A stretch of 64,000 nucleotides of DNA from Pseudoscleropodium purum (GCA_963969395.1 OZ017797.1:39432001-39496000), one strand, 5' to 3'; shown: positions 1-13,852, counted from the first letter of the stretch. The notes: generated by a model not told the origin, from the letters alone. A program made the numbers and translations.

Positions 1-327
1 AATCTCACAAACACTGCAGTGAGAAGTCCCAACTTAGAAAGAGAGTCCGGCGCCTGCAAAAAGCGCAGCCAGAGCCAGGCTAGATACCAAAGTCAGGCCA
101 AAGCTAAGCTTAGTTGCACACAACCCACCGCAATGTCTTCCTGACAAACTTAGCACATTCAACAGGTCTCTCTCTTCAGTTTGCATTGGAAACAGACGCC
201 AAAGAAATAATATTTAATTTTTGTGATGCGGTGTTATTGATCTTCTTTCTGCCACGAATATAAAATTCAATGCATGTCCATATATAAAACATAAACAAGC
301 AGCTACACTATGATTCGCTCTGTCCCT

Positions 328-858
328 GTAGCATTGGCACACTTTTCAAGTAAGGTACCTACTCAAACTTCCTCACTCACTCAAGCTTCCTCACATGTAG
401 CTTCAACTGTAGCATTGGCACACTCTTCAAGTAAGGTACCTAACTTACTCAAGCTTCCGTCCTCACTCAAGCTTCCGCACTCAAGCTTCTGCCGATGTAA
501 AGCCTCCTCTCCTGCGGCTGCGGTTCAGAGTCAGTAAATCGTAGGACTGGTTGGCTTTTCGAACAAGGCCCCTCAATCTTCCCCACGGTCAAAGCCTGCT
601 CTCCTGCGGTCCAGAGCCAATAAATCGTAGCACTGGTTGGCTTTTCGAGTAAGGTTCCCTCAAACTTCCTCACGGTCACCATAAATGTAGCTTTTGTCAA
701 CGTGGAGCCTGCGTCCCAAGCTAATAAATAAGCGAACAGTTATGCTATGACAGACTCTATCCTTCTAGCACTCGCTCACTGTTGGAGTAGGGTCCTAATC
801 AACCTTCCAACGTTGCTTTTGTCAACGCAAAACCTTTAGTCCAGAGTCAATAAATAAG
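328..858. repeat. Degenerate tandem repeat, about five units
   Basis: Five diverged units start near 328, 409, 541, 627 and 766. Each begins with a variant of GTAGCAYTGG, followed by a TTTTCRAGTAAGGT-like block, a CTCAAACTTCCTCAC-like block and usually a CAGAGYCAATAAAT ending. Unit lengths run from about 80 to 140 bases because the internal CTCAAGCTTCC blocks are themselves repeated. The short reading frames here are by-products of the repeat and I see no gene. Confidence 0.7.
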
Positions 859-1804
859 TATGAATAATTTATTTTTCAAAATGGCACAACAGTGAGAATC
901 ACCGTCTAACCTACCCTCTCTGTAATAGTTGACAGGAGCAAAGGAAATATCTAAGATACGGGACACACCCATAATCACCATTGACCCAAAATCCACACCC
1001 TAAAACCATAGACAACGGATTTATAATTCAACATGAGGAGGATTGCAGACCACTCACCTCAACATTTACTTCGTGTTTCAGTGTCGGTTATGCACCTCTT
1101 GCATAAGCTGTTCAAATAATGCGTTCTTTGGTGCATTGGGAAGCTGCTTTCATTTGCTAATAAGAAAATATAAAAATTTGATCAACAGTAACTATGCTCC
1201 TTGGCAAAAGGGCCTACCTTACTGTTCAAAAAGGGAGTGCAGGCGTCATTTGCTCACTGTTTTTTCTCCAGGCCCTTGGGATCTGATGAAGTGTGCAGAT
1301 CCACCTAGATGGTCTTCACTTGCTGGTGGTCGGTTAAATTGTGTGCTGGTTGCCTAGAGCTTTGCACAATTCTCCTGGTTCACAGTCAACAAGAATGATC
1401 GATCAGAGCCTCCAGATGAAGCCTGTAAGGTAGGGACTTCCATAATTGCCAATGACCCCCAATCGCTACATTGTTAACCCCAATGACATTATTAAGCATT
1501 GCAAGGGCCAGGGGGTGTCATACAAGCCTGCAATTCCTAGGCTATAAGAATCATTATGTGGATTGCATGTCAGTTTTAGGCATTACATGCACATTGTTTA
1601 ATCTACAAATGCCCATGCAAGATAATTTGGGTGAATTGCATGGTTTCATTGCTAAGTTTAGGAAGCTTCAAGGAAAGAAACAACATACACCAACAGAAAG
1701 TAGAAATCGTTATATACATTTCATAAACGAAATAAATACGTTCTGAAAGTTACTATAATCAATTATTAGTTTTCAAAGCGGGGTTTCTATTTTCAGATTA
1801 GCTT
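859..1804. other. Intergenic, with one relic related to the next element
   Basis: No gene is recognisable. Bases about 1095-1190 resemble the left arm of the inverted repeat that follows: they share AATGCGTTCTTTGGTGCATT and the CTTTCATTTGCTAATAAG block. This part looks like a third copy of that arm. A 91-residue open frame at 1471-1746 resembles nothing I know and is probably chance. Confidence 0.5.
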
Positions 1805-2550
1805 AAAGATTAAGTGTTGGTTTAAGGGCATTTATCAACAAAACTTTGAGCCGTCATAACTTTTGCATACTTTATCCAAATAACACATTCTTTGTTGCGT
1901 AGGAACCTTCTTTCATTCGCTAACAAGAACACATAAAACTTTGACCATGAACTACGCTGAGTCCAAAAAGTGTCGATTGCTTTTGGGTGTCCCTACCTGA
2001 AAGAAAATGGTAGAACTGAAGAGTGCGTGTCAGATCTCCTGTTCAATCTCTCGACCATGTCGGCCTGGTTTGTCGCCCCTGGAAATCGACGACACGGAAC
2101 ACAACAAGCTGGGTCATCGAACGGAGTTCCGGCACTGTCTTTGAGAACTCGAGCTGCAGCAGCAGCAGTTGTTGGAGTTGCCAAGTCCTGCCAACGACAA
2201 GCCCCAACGCCGGACCTCCAACGAACTAAGCCTTGAAAAGTGCACGCTTAGCCGCAATTCCGGGGATTAGCTCTCAGACTTCTGTCGACGGCTCATCCTT
2301 GTCGAAGTCTAGATTGTAGACGACAGATTGTGCACTGAAGTTAGGGACAGCCAAAATCAATCGCCACTTTTGGCGCTGTGAGCACAATTACTTTTGTTAG
2401 ACTGATCAAATTTTTATTAATAGTAAATGAAAGTGGTTTCCAATGCACCAAAGAACGAGTTATTAAGGATACCGTATGCAAAGGTTACGAAGATTCAAAG
2501 TCAAAGTTTTATTGATAAATGAACAGTCAACACTAAAACCTCAGACGTTT
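1805..2550. repeat. Long inverted repeat with GC-rich spacer
   Basis: The arm at about 1805-2050 is matched, reversed and complemented, by about 2290-2550. Matching blocks on the two arms are CATTTATCAAYAAAACTTTGA, ACNCGTTCTTTGGTGCATTGG-like, CTTTCATT and a GTCGATTGNTTTTGGNTGTCCCTA block, in the same order and spacing. The roughly 240-base spacer is GC-rich and contains a CAG/GCA run. The layout is that of a foldback or long-terminal-inverted-repeat DNA element. I see no transposase and could not define a target duplication. Confidence 0.65.
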
Positions 2551-3598
2551 AGATTATTTACATCTCAGTCATCAAAGATTTTTAGGTTGACAAGGTCAAA
2601 GATTTATATGTTTCATACACTTATCTAGGATTTTAGCGGAGAGATTATGGGCGACCATATATAACTGTGAAGATGTAGACTATTAGAACCCTCATTTGAA
2701 AATGCCAACGCAGAAGGAAAGAAAAAGTCTCACCTGTTTTCAAAGTCACCGACACGTGAAGATTTGGAGTTCCAGAGTCAATGAATTTCTGACAAAAAGA
2801 ACACAAGCGGAACTTGTAACTCGCATAGATTGTGTACAACTACGTTAAAGCAAAGAGTCAATGATTGCACGTATAACAGAAAAGGGAACTACAGTCTCGA
2901 AAGATCTAACACCAAGACTCTAATATCACACTCCAAACTATGGATTTGACGAGGAAGAACACTTTCCAACGAGTTTACTCAATACGAAGGTGTTGTGGCC
3001 GAGGTCAGCAAGATGGCTTTTGCCAACAAGGTGCCCACAAAGCCGGGTTGGGTTTAGTACAAGCTAACTAAATCTGCTACTGATGCCCCCATGTAGCAGA
3101 CAAGCTCCCGTGCTGAATAAAAAAACCTAGACCTCGACTAACCGAGGCTGACAGAGCACCACACTAGGACCCGTCACATTTCCCAGTAGACATAGAAACG
3201 GGAAAAAACATATTAATTGAGGTCAGGAACATCCAGAAAAACGCACCTGATCAAATGACATCCATTTAGGTTTGAACTCCCACGTGTGCTAGGAGGGCTC
3301 CACCATTTAGGTTCCACGGCACACAGTTATCTCTCCATATGCAGAAGAATTGACATTGGTTTGATATAAAAGTGCTCTCTCACCACTTAAATCAATTGAA
3401 AGCATGAACAGAACCGAAACGTTGAAAATCTTCATCAGTTTTATTAGGACATGAGCACTTTACAAAGAAACCTGAATCATCTTACAAAATATGCACAACC
3501 ACTACTTTCACTGCTCAATTCCATTCTGTTGAGACTTGGAAGCGGTATCAACCCAAACAATATACCACTGGCCAGAGTTTCGAGCTGCAAGCTCTACT
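2551..3598. other. Intergenic, nothing recognised
   Basis: This is the region downstream of the dioxygenase gene, which is on the minus strand. It should contain that gene's 3' UTR near 3400-3598. I see no convincing gene, RNA or transposon ends. Confidence 0.5.
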
Positions 3599-6500
3599 TC
3601 ACGCTACCGGTACGGAGTCACCTGGAACTCCTTGATCAGTCAACTTATTGCCAGAATCAAACCCTTTGTGCGTCTGTTGGTACTTGCTCAGAAGGTGCTC
3701 ACCACTTGTCATGGGTGGATATCTGCAGAAAACAGGAGGTTATCATCTTTCACATAATCACAAACGTAAGCAAATGATTGATTAAGTTACCCTATAGAAG
3801 TTGAATCAACCAAGAGTTTGTGGACTCAAAGGTAGCTACAATGATTTTTCCTAATAGTGCGTGTGACACTACTTTACCACAGTCACTATTTTGAACTAGT
3901 AGAGGTTGAAATAATACCGTGTTATACCAATTTACACAAAAATAAAATATTGTGGAGACACTAATTTCATGGTGACTCTAATTTCCCCCCTCAATATTAG
4001 TAGAAATCGGTGCAGAGCACTATATGACGAAGGTAGCTGTAAGATTAAAAGGTTAAATCAATAGTAGGTGCACGGAAAGCTTAGTACGTCCCTGCACATT
4101 CTATGGTATGTAGGAAGACACCCAAGTAATATCAAGAATTCCATGGGTGAAGGAATACACTTGTGCAAGTCTCTTAATATCCCTCTTCTATTCCAACAAA
4201 GATAATGCACACAAAAGCAAGCAATGCAGCAAAACATGTAAGGTCCCCACTTTCTATTCTCCGACCGTTGCTGGCACTTGACGGATCAAAACTTGGAAGA
4301 CTCAAGCAAGGACAGAAACTCGTAAGGTAAATCAAAAGGGCGATCTCTACATGGTTATAAAAAACTGGAACCACAAAAAGGTCACCACTTACTTGGGAGG
4401 ATTGTCCTCAGAACAGCAGGTTGGAAGACATTCCACCCAGCAGTCATAATTAGGCTCAAAGAAGAAGGGTATCTGCAATTCAATCAGTACGAGGAAAGTG
4501 AGCAATTTCCAGGTCACCATACTTTCGGAGATTCTAAGAAAAGTAGATTGAAAAATGAGCCAACGAAGGAGCGATATCGAAATGTGAAAAATTACCGAGT
4601 ATCGTTCGACGCCCAGTTTATTTATCACTCGATGAAGTGTTGAACTGCAGCCACAAAAGCAGTGGAACTGTAAGGTACAAGGATTCTACAAACTACGCCA
4701 AGCACATTTCAGTTCCAGCAAGGGAATCCTGCTAGAAGTTTACATGAAAAGAGTCCAGCACTCATGAGAAGAAATTAAGTATTACCGAAAGAGTCCGTTA
4801 CTCCACCTCTCAAGCATGTCTCCCAGATTCACAATGTAAGCCCTGAAGACAAACGACAATGACACTCGTCAAAACAGTCAGTCACACAAGAGCAACTTCC
4901 AATAGCTGAAAAGGACAAACCAGGACCTTGATTTATGTCACGTACCCCTTCATTGGTGGAACCTCCTCCCACACCTGAGGCACTGCATCTTTATCCCGAC
5001 ATATCTGTTGGAGGCATCCCAAACGTATTGTTAAACCAGTTACATCATTTATGTTCAACATCGCCACATGTGGAAACAATTGCGATAGACGAGAAGCAGG
5101 CAATATAGCAGGAACTTGAGAGCTCCACATCCACTTATTAGGAAATCATGTGCAAGTACAAGGAGGCTCTATTTTCCAATCGTCAGTAAGATGCAAGGAA
5201 AGTCGGATCTCCTGTAGGACCAAGAAGCCCAAATTGGGCCTCCTGTTCTATTTAGCAGTTCTGAGGTCTTATAGGGGATGATTTTTCGTCCAATTTTATT
5301 TCTTTACTGACGAACACGTGCACAGTTTTTCACTGATTCAGTGATACAATAATTCAAATTCAATGTTTGTCAAAATATCATCAAACGAGTTGGTCATTTA
5401 ATAGCCATAAAACCTTGGGTCCTTTAGGAATAAAGTGCTCTCAAACAATATGTGATAGTTCTGAACCTGGAGGCCAGGCACGCCGTCAGTAGCAAGAAGA
5501 GTAATTAAGCCATAATCAGAATGAGCACCCGTCCCGTATATTCCAAGCTCGATGTTCGATTTCTCCGCTGCATATCCCAAGTTTCTCTGTAAGGAGAATT
5601 ATTTGACCTCATTTCGACCAGGAATTCTAAACAAATTGAAAGCAGCTGAACGGAGCACAAATCTTGAAATCCTAGTAGTGGAACAAACCACGTTGTACTA
5701 TGTTACCACATGTGACAAGGCCAGGCCGAGAAGTGGGACTGACCAGAATAATGGAGGAGCCGTAGACTGGCCATAGGATCATCAGTGATACCCGGCTTCT
5801 CGAAGTACAATTCTTCTAGGTTGAGTGCCAACGCAATCAATCGAGTCACACTTTTCGACAACTTCCTGCAATTCAAACTTGGTGACTACTTATGCAACAA
5901 TGATGGCAAAAGCCTAACATATTCAGCAACGTCGAGACACCCTGTATCCTGCATCTCTCACCAGCTTCACCCCTCCGTGTAAATGCTAAAATAGAAATTC
6001 ATGAGCCAATTGTAGTAAGTTTCAAGCATATTTCTATTGTTCATAATAGTGGGTGTCAAGACTGGAAAGTAGAGTAGGTTTTCAAAAGGCTGTGTATTCA
6101 AAATTCTCTCTTCTTTCAAGGAGGGCCGACCAAACAAAACCTGGGATTTCACAAAAATCAGCGACTAGGGCAAGATTTTGACCATCTTCTTGACTTTGAC
6201 ATCCTCCTAATTGTAAGCCTCTGTCCTTGGCCTCCTCCTGCTGCACCTCTTCCCGTTCATCTTGTATATCTTGTGATCGAGCATTCTAATGCATCAGAGC
6301 TTCATACTTGGTTCCTTATCCTAGAGCGCCACATGACTTAACCAATATTTGAAAACCTAAACCAACTTCCAATCTTGACGCCCACATATGTAGGGTATGA
6401 TTTCTTCTTTTTACAGGATGATTGGAATATTCTGTTACCTTTTTTGAAGCTCCCTCACTAATTTAGTTTGAATGGTAGCAACCACTTTTAACTAATTAGA

Positions 6501-8324
6501 CGCTTTAGGGCTATTGCATACAGACCACAAGAAATGCGCATTGTTAACTTACGTGAGCTCGCTGTGGTAATGGTCCATGATCTTTTGCCATCCTGGTAAC
6601 ACATCTGCATCCCCCAGAAGTTCAGCATTCTAAACTGTTTGCCAGGGAAGTGCCATTGTCACCTATCCAACGACCACTAACTCCAAATTCATCGCACCTA
6701 AAGATTCTTGGACTCGCCCAAAGTAAGTACTAGAATTTACCTGAGGAAGGATACTGATTAGGCCCATGCAAAGGCTTCTTTGAGCGAGGATCACTCTCCG
6801 GTACAGCCACCCCAACGTAGTAACCCTCCTTTGAATCCCCTGGTTAGAGAATCATCAATCTTTGTCACCTTTGTTACAAGAAGAGGATAATTATTAAAAT
6901 AATATTATTATTTCACCAGTAATAGAAGCGGGATACTGTAATTAGCTACTCTACTAGCAAGCAAGTCTCGGCAGGAGACCACAGCAACGCTGATATCATG
7001 GCGGTTTGATATCTGCTTGCGAATGTAAAGCAAGTATACCGTGTGACCGAAAACCACCAACGGGAAAGCCAAGAATGATGGTAACCAAGTTTCTAAGATG
7101 AGGCATTAAAGGAAAGATGTCAACCCACAAGACATTCCCATTGTTTCGTGAGCAATAGCACTATTTCTTTCAATCAGTCTTCTCGACAGTGTTTCATACA
7201 ATAGAACCGCCTATTCACTTAACAACGTTATTATTTTGCATTACAAAGATTGTAAAAGTCTTGAGTACAACTGGTACCATTCTTTGCAAGAATTGCTCTA
7301 ATTAGGAGAACTACTCAAGGTCCAAAATCTCTCTTATCAAATAGATATAGAAGATGAGTGTCACCTTTAGATTGCGTATCTGGGTCCAGAATCTCCTCCT
7401 CAAATGGTGTGTAGCCACGATGATTTTTATCATGAATCACCTTCTGCTTCTCCTCCAAGGGTAGAGAGAAAAACTTCTTGCTCTGTGCAAAGACTTCCTC
7501 TAGCAACTCCGGGGCTATGCCATGGTTCACCAGATAGAAAAATCCTGAGGTCACACACGCCTAAACAAATGCACAACAATAATTTACAAACTGCACATAA
7601 AAACCAAGACTACAAGCTACCCTAAACCGAAACCTTATTTTTGGAGAATAATTCAACCTGGAACCCCGTGTGGCCCTGGAAACCAGACACAACCTAATCA
7701 CTAGTTGCACTCAAATTTCCAAATTGACATTTTGCACTCAAAATCTCAACTAAATGTTTTGAGTGATATCTTGTTGGAAAGCTACAACAAAATGTGCTTC
7801 TCATGAGGTATAATATGCCTCTTAACTTGATGTATTGAGATCACTGCAAGCAAGCAAAGGTGTGTAGGGATATGACAGTCGATTACACACTACACAGAGA
7901 GCCAACAAGCAGATTCATTTTCAAAAATTCTTCCTCAATTCCAGGCCAAATCATGTACGTGAAAGCTTTGTTGGAATGCTATGGACAATACACTTCAAAC
8001 AAACCAGCACCCTTGTTCTGATCATTCAAATCACAGCGGTCGATTGCAGTTCTCTGGTTAATGTTTCAAATGACCTGCCTAGCCCGTATAAAGAAATGCA
8101 AGATGCCATAAACATCGTCAAAATCCGTAGCTATGACCACCATTTTGCTGCTTCCGGGTGACCTACAGAACCCAAACAAATTTAACCGAAACTGACATGA
8201 TTTAGAACGAAAAAGAGTGGAAAGGAGCGTCTCTCACCTCCCGCACTCGAGCTGCAGTGGCGAGCTTGTCGGGAGAGGCCATGTCAATGCACTCCAACGC
8301 CTGTTGAGCTCCGTCCGACCCCAT
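3599..8324 (-). CDS. 2-oxoglutarate/Fe(II)-dependent dioxygenase, At1g35190-like, 11 exons
   Basis: Exons (minus strand): 8324-8238, 7560-7365, 6839-6742, 6604-6553, 5865-5744, 5567-5467, 5004-4946, 4842-4786, 4644-4596, 4472-4393, 3722-3599. All introns have GT/AG ends and phases agree, except in exon 3. The protein is about 341 residues, close to the usual 330. It has an N-terminal DIOX_N region (GFFYLVNHGI, FFSLPLEEKQ, RGYTPFEE) and then the double-stranded beta-helix core. The iron ligands are visible as GAHSDYG (His201, Asp203) and STLHRV (His262). The 2-oxoglutarate-binding Arg-x-Ser is RYS at 272-274. The end (YPPMTSGEHLLSKY) matches the family. Oddity: exon 3 reads as 98 bases where 99 are needed. 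The EGYYVGVAVPESDPRS and KPLHGPNQYPSS halves lie in different frames around 6780. Either the gene has a one-base deletion or the assembly has an error. Substrate unknown; it probably acts as a soluble enzyme in specialised or hormone metabolism. Confidence 0.87.
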
Positions 8325-11300
8325 TGTGAACACAACAACAGTCCTTACTTTCTCAAACACGCTTCGAGATTCTACTTCAAGCAAGACACAACCCTAAATT
8401 GCTTTGTCCTTTAATGCAATGGGTTTCCCTCGAATGTTTCCAAAAAAAAAGACAACCCTAAATTTGGTGGTGAGCTTGTGAATTCTGAGAGAATTCAGCC
8501 AAGGGAGAACGGATGACCAGATCAGGCTAATTCAAATAACAAGCAATTCTACGCGAGTCTGTCACGGAGATCCATGGTATGTTTTTGGAGTTGGAACTCG
8601 ATGAAAGGGAGTGAATTGGATGATATATCACTTAAAATTGGAAGAAAATTGGATGAAAGTTTTGGTAGTAAGAAAAGGAGATTTTGGCCCAAATTTAGCA
8701 TTTAAAAAAACAACAGATTTTGGCACTTTTTTAACAAAGTGTCATTTGCTAAAATTAGGCTAGCATAGAGTTGCATTTTCTCCAAAATTTTGAATGTTCC
8801 CACTTGCTTAGTAAATAGGAGATCTATAAAAAGAACTATTTTTCCAATTGATCACAATTTAGGGGAAGTTCAATTCCTTGAAATATTTCTCTACAAATAT
8901 TTCTTAGAAAAAAATAGAATTAGCATCTAATCCAAATTGTTTCATATTTTTTTGGAAATTTGTCAAATTAGTTGTGAAGTTTTGAGGTTAAAATGGCATA
9001 GGGCTCTAAAAGCATCATGTTCATCATTGGTATATCATCTAGTAGCTAGGGTTGGCAAAAAGTGTTTAAAAAATATATGTCAAAGTTTTGAAATATTATA
9101 TTTTCAATAAAAAAATTCTCTGTTGAAAAAATGAATCTTTCTAGTTTTAGGCATTTGTAGATCGCATTTGTCAACTTTAATTAATTCTTTGGTAGAAAAT
9201 GTTGAATTTGATAAGAAGGTACAATGTTCAAAACTCCAATATATGCCATTCTATTACAAGATTTTTTTTGAACCTTGATATTTTTTAGCATTTCTTACTT
9301 TAATAGCCTTTTTTAGCTAACAAAAAATCATCAAAGACAACTTCTAGTTTCAAATAGTTATGCTAAATTTTGACTAAGACACTGTCTAGCTTCTTAGATG
9401 TTTTTTTTTCATTTTGAATGAAATGCCATGATGGTGATACAAAATATTATAGTGGTGCTCCAAATTTCAACATTCATCCACATATTGGATAGAAAATACC
9501 ACATTAGCACATATCACATATTCATAATTCTATTTTCATCCACAATTTGGAAATTTCATCCAAGATTTTCTAAATTTCAAATTTTCTAGCAATTTTCTAC
9601 CCTTATAGTACTATTTTTTTTCTAAGGGCCTAATGTAGGGCCCATTATTTTGGTGCAAATTGACAACAAATCGCCTAAAAAACAACACTGTGTCTTTTTA
9701 TCACCAATTTTTTGTGGGGTATTTTGAGTGTTTTTCATCTATTTCAAATGTTTTGTTATCCAATTCACCATCTTTCTTCTAGTTTCAAGTACAATATCAT
9801 TGATTGCCACTTTAGGTATGGTCACTCTTACTCAAATGCAATCATCAAGTGAGACAATTCTCAAATGTTATCAACCATCAAAGAAAAGATTTAAAATGTC
9901 TTTGTTGTTAATCTTTATTGATTGTGAGAGTCATAGAACAAGAGGATGTAAAGTACTAACATTTTAGATATTGAAATTGTGAACAATAAATGAATGCAAA
10001 TATGTCATGAGTAGACAACCTCTTTGTTTTTCATCCATCTAAATATTTGTAAATTCTTATTTTAGTTCTCTTATATTTGCATAGTTTAGGTTTTTCACAA
10101 TTGTCCTTTACAAATTTTTTACAATTCAAGGGATATAATTGTGTTTGACCTCAAAACTAACTTTCTAGTTAAAAATGACTTGTCATTAATAATATGAATA
10201 AATATATAAAATAAATTCATAATTAGAACTTAATATTTTGAATTCAAAGCAAAAAAATCTTGTGAAAATTACAAATATTCAATCTATAGTCAATTTTTGG
10301 TTTCAAATCTTATTAAAAAAAAAACTGGATTGTATAGCATTTTGTTTCACCACATATGTATGATTTGTGGATAAATATCATAACCATATTAGATATGGGC
10401 AATGTATTTTAGAAGACAACATGTCTTATAATGCCATGATTATAGTAGTCATCTTATTTTTCTACAATAGACTATAACAAATATGAGAACGAGTATTTAG
10501 AATTTCATAACACCATTGTATTTTGCTTGGTACACAACCCAATATATGAATGATTTCATTATTTTGCAATAGAATAAGAACATAGAGGAAATAAAGAACA
10601 AAATTGCTTACAAAGCTTTGCAAAGTTGAGCGAGAAGAACCAACTACATTCTCTATTTGGAAAAAAAAATTGTAATTATTGGTTTATAACAAGTGGCATA
10701 GAAAATTAAAATCTTGCATAATAAACTTAGTCCCATGCTTAAAGACTATATTACAAGGTCTTGACCTAGCTTGCTCCCCCCATCAATACAACAAAAATAA
10801 AAAAAGAAGATCCATCTATAATATCTATACACTACCAACTCAAATGGAGACAAGGCTTCTTCCAATGCGTACAATATATTGTACTTTGTGTTGCACCTTG
10901 ACCTCTCTAACTTGCTTAAATGTAATCAAAGAAAACAAATGTAATCTTGAAGCTTGAGATTCACATATAGAAAAGGAACTTGAAATTTGGCAACATGAAT
11001 CATAGGATTAGTATAGGTTTCACAAATGACCTTTAGTCAAAACTACACTTTCGCTTGCTAAACCAACAAGTTTTCTACTTTCATCAAAAAACTTAAATAG
11101 AAATTCTTGGATATGTAGACTTTTAGATCTCATACCAATGTCAAACTTTGTTTTGGACTAGGCATGCTCCAATAAGTGTGGAAGGAGGTTAATATGATGT
11201 TTGTCAATTTTTTTGGATTCACATTTATTCTAAGATTAATACCTAGTCACCCCTTGAGAATAGTCCAAATGATGAATTTCAGTATTTTCACACTAGTATA

Positions 11301-13616
11301 ATATTTTTTTCTTGTAAGGTATATACTCCAAAATTCATCATTCTATTGACCAAAATCCATCACATTCTTTTCTCAGTGAGAATGAGGATATTGTTTTTGA
11401 AGATGTATAAGGTTTGAGTATTAAAACCTAGTTTGGATTTATAATAAACCTATCATTAGCATTTAAAATTCATAGCTTATTTAGATTGCACACAAATAAT
11501 ACACAGTAATAATTTGTGAAATATAAAGACAAAGGTGTAAAAATGTGAAAATGGTCTCAATTGTTTTCAATGAAGTTTCTATATTTTGTGTATACAAAAC
11601 ATTATAACAAAGTCAACACTTTTAGAATGGAGTTTCTAATCTAAACCATATAGAGATTTTTCATAGATTTTTTCAATGTACTTATGCACTTTGGATGCAC
11701 TTAGTTGGAAAAAAACATTCTTCCATTTCAAACTCAATTTGCACTATACAGTAGGAATTTTCAAAGTTCTTAAAATGATGCAAAGTTGTATATTGTGACA
11801 AAAGAATCAAGACATTATAGCTTACAAACTCCCTAAGATATCTAGAATAGGTACTCTTGACATCCGCTACTATTGAGCACGATTTCAATGACATGCCTAC
11901 AAGGGTTGCACAAAGAGGGTGAAAAACTCAAGTTGTTTGCTATAGATTAGGGCTATAAGAACAAAGAGTCATCAACATAGAAGATACTTTGAATTTAATA
12001 CTTGCATATGTATAGGCAATTGTGTTTTGCTACCATGTTAAAGAGAGATTTGATCATGACCCAATACAAGAGCTAAAAGTGGTAAGGTTTTATGAATGAT
12101 GCGTGTGGATATATAATTGCAAGTTGTAAGGAATAAAAATGTAATAAAAATAATTAGAACTATGACTTTGCATATCAAGGGAAAATTCGAAGGATTGCAA
12201 AGCATGTTCCAACTCCTCTAAGATCATCCTTTGTTGTTTGCTATAAGCATCCCTTGAAACTTGCCTTGAAGTGATTTTTTGGACTTTTATATAAAATAGA
12301 ATTGATTTTGAAGCCTTATAGCCTACAATCCAACTAGAAATAGCCTTGCCCTAAAAGTTGATGTTGTTTGAATGCTATCTAATTTTTTTTGAAGGTCCAC
12401 AAAATGGCCTATGAAGAAGATTTGTAGGCTTGGATTTGGATTTGTGAGTTGATTTAGTCAAATCTCATAATCATCAACAAAAATCATTCACAATTACTTC
12501 ATCATCTACCTCTTACCATCAACTATGATGACATTACTAGAAGAAACCCTTGGTTTTTTTGACATCATAAAAATGTGCAAATGTGATTTTTCCAACATTA
12601 AGCATGCCCCTATGGATGTCCAACAAAATCTGTCAAGATTAATATGACAAAAACCTAGTAAAATTTGACAAAACATGGCATGTTTTGAGAGCAACATCAT
12701 AGCAAATAAGAGCCAAATGTGTCCCATGTGATAGCCATGCCACTTCTATATGGGCAAGTAGTGTCATATGGAATTTTTTTCATTCAACTTGGAGATGATG
12801 TGGCAATTGATATAATACTTGACATTACAATGTTTGTGAAGATTAATAATGTTTTAAACAACATCAAGAAGAATTTTGATATTTTTTTTAGTAACATCAA
12901 CGTCTAAATGTTTTTTGAGTCATAAGATTCAACATTGAGACATTTTACAACACTAACTTTGACTTACTCCATACAAAATAGGTCATACACAATAAATTAT
13001 ATACAATATGCTCTACATTGTATGCCATATACAATAAACCATAGTTGATATTTATATTGCATGGCTAAAAAGCCACTTACAATGAGTATATCAACATGAA
13101 AAGAGAAGCTTTTATACAAGTAGGGTAATAGGAGGGAAGATAAGCCATATGGGATATGTGAATTTTTTGAATTATACAAAGCTATTTAAGTTGATGTTAT
13201 AAAAAATATCTACATGTCTTAGTTGACGTCTTAGTTGATATTACAAAAAACATTTGAACACTTCAATTGATGTTTTAATTGATAGCTCAATTGATGTCTA
13301 AGGTAACATTGTTCAAATTTTCAAATGGTATCAAAGTGTTGACGTAGCATGCTGCTTCATCCTTGTTGAATGCCATGTCAAGGAAGAATGGATATACCAG
13401 TACTTCAATACAAATTGCACTAAATAGAAAAATCATCTTTTGGTTCCTAATATGTCTTGTTACAAGAAGGTAAATATAGGAACTTCAACAAGAATAGGGT
13501 GGATTGAATTTCATACATTGTTGAAAAATAATTTTCTGAAATTGAGAACAATTTATGTTCAATTCTAAAGTATATAGGACAATAGAAACATATATTTATG
13601 GAAATTAGATAATATA
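8325..13616. other. AT-rich intergenic region
   Basis: The first few hundred bases should hold the promoter of the dioxygenase gene. The remainder is very AT-rich, with many homopolymer runs, and no coding region is recognisable on either strand. One dispersed repeat is listed separately. Around 13190-13320 short GTTGATGTC/ATTGATGTT-like words recur irregularly, without a clear unit. Confidence 0.5.
8870..9032. repeat. Dispersed repeat, copy 1
   Basis: This stretch is related, in the same orientation, to 17165-17335. Shared blocks include TTTCATATTTTTTTGGA, the TTAGTTRTGAA block and ATAGGGCTYTAA, in matching order. The copies are diverged and show no ends. This is probably a decayed transposon fragment. 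Confidence 0.6.
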
Positions 13617-13852
13617 CACTAGTAGAATCCCGTGTTTATTTAGACATTGGTTGTCTAACTTGATGTTCAATGTAACAACCCCATTGTTTACTTGTGTGTT
13701 CAATGTAGCAACCCCATGTTTTTATGGCAACATTGACGTTCACTATAACATCTTCAATGATAGAAAAACATAGTGTTGCTACATTGAACGCACAAGTAAA
13801 CAACGTCAAGTTAAACAACCCATGTTTAAATAAACATGGAATTCTTTTAGTG
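13617..13852. mobile_element. CACTA-type MITE with 3-bp target duplication
   Basis: The element begins CACTAGTAGAATCCCGTG and ends CATGGAATTCTTTTAGTG, so both ends carry the CACTA signature of the CACTA (En/Spm) superfamily. It is flanked by ATA on both sides (13614-13616 and 13853-13855), the 3-bp duplication expected of that group. The interior is nearly all inverted repeat: GGTTGTCTAACTTGATG near the left pairs with CATCAAG-type sequence near the right, and both arms carry GTTCAATGTAGCAAC. At 236 bp with no protein it is non-autonomous. The open frame on the minus strand here is an artefact of the repeat. Confidence 0.82.

Noticed and set aside
2940..3060. Gene fragment reading EVSKMAFANKVPTKPGW
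   Set aside because: A short open stretch with stops around it and no family I could recognise. Probably chance.
4174..4374. Hydrophobic 66-residue minus-strand frame as the last exon of the dioxygenase
   Set aside because: It has no similarity to the family end. A better exon at 3722-3599 continues the phase and reads YPPMTSGEHLLSKY, typical of the family.
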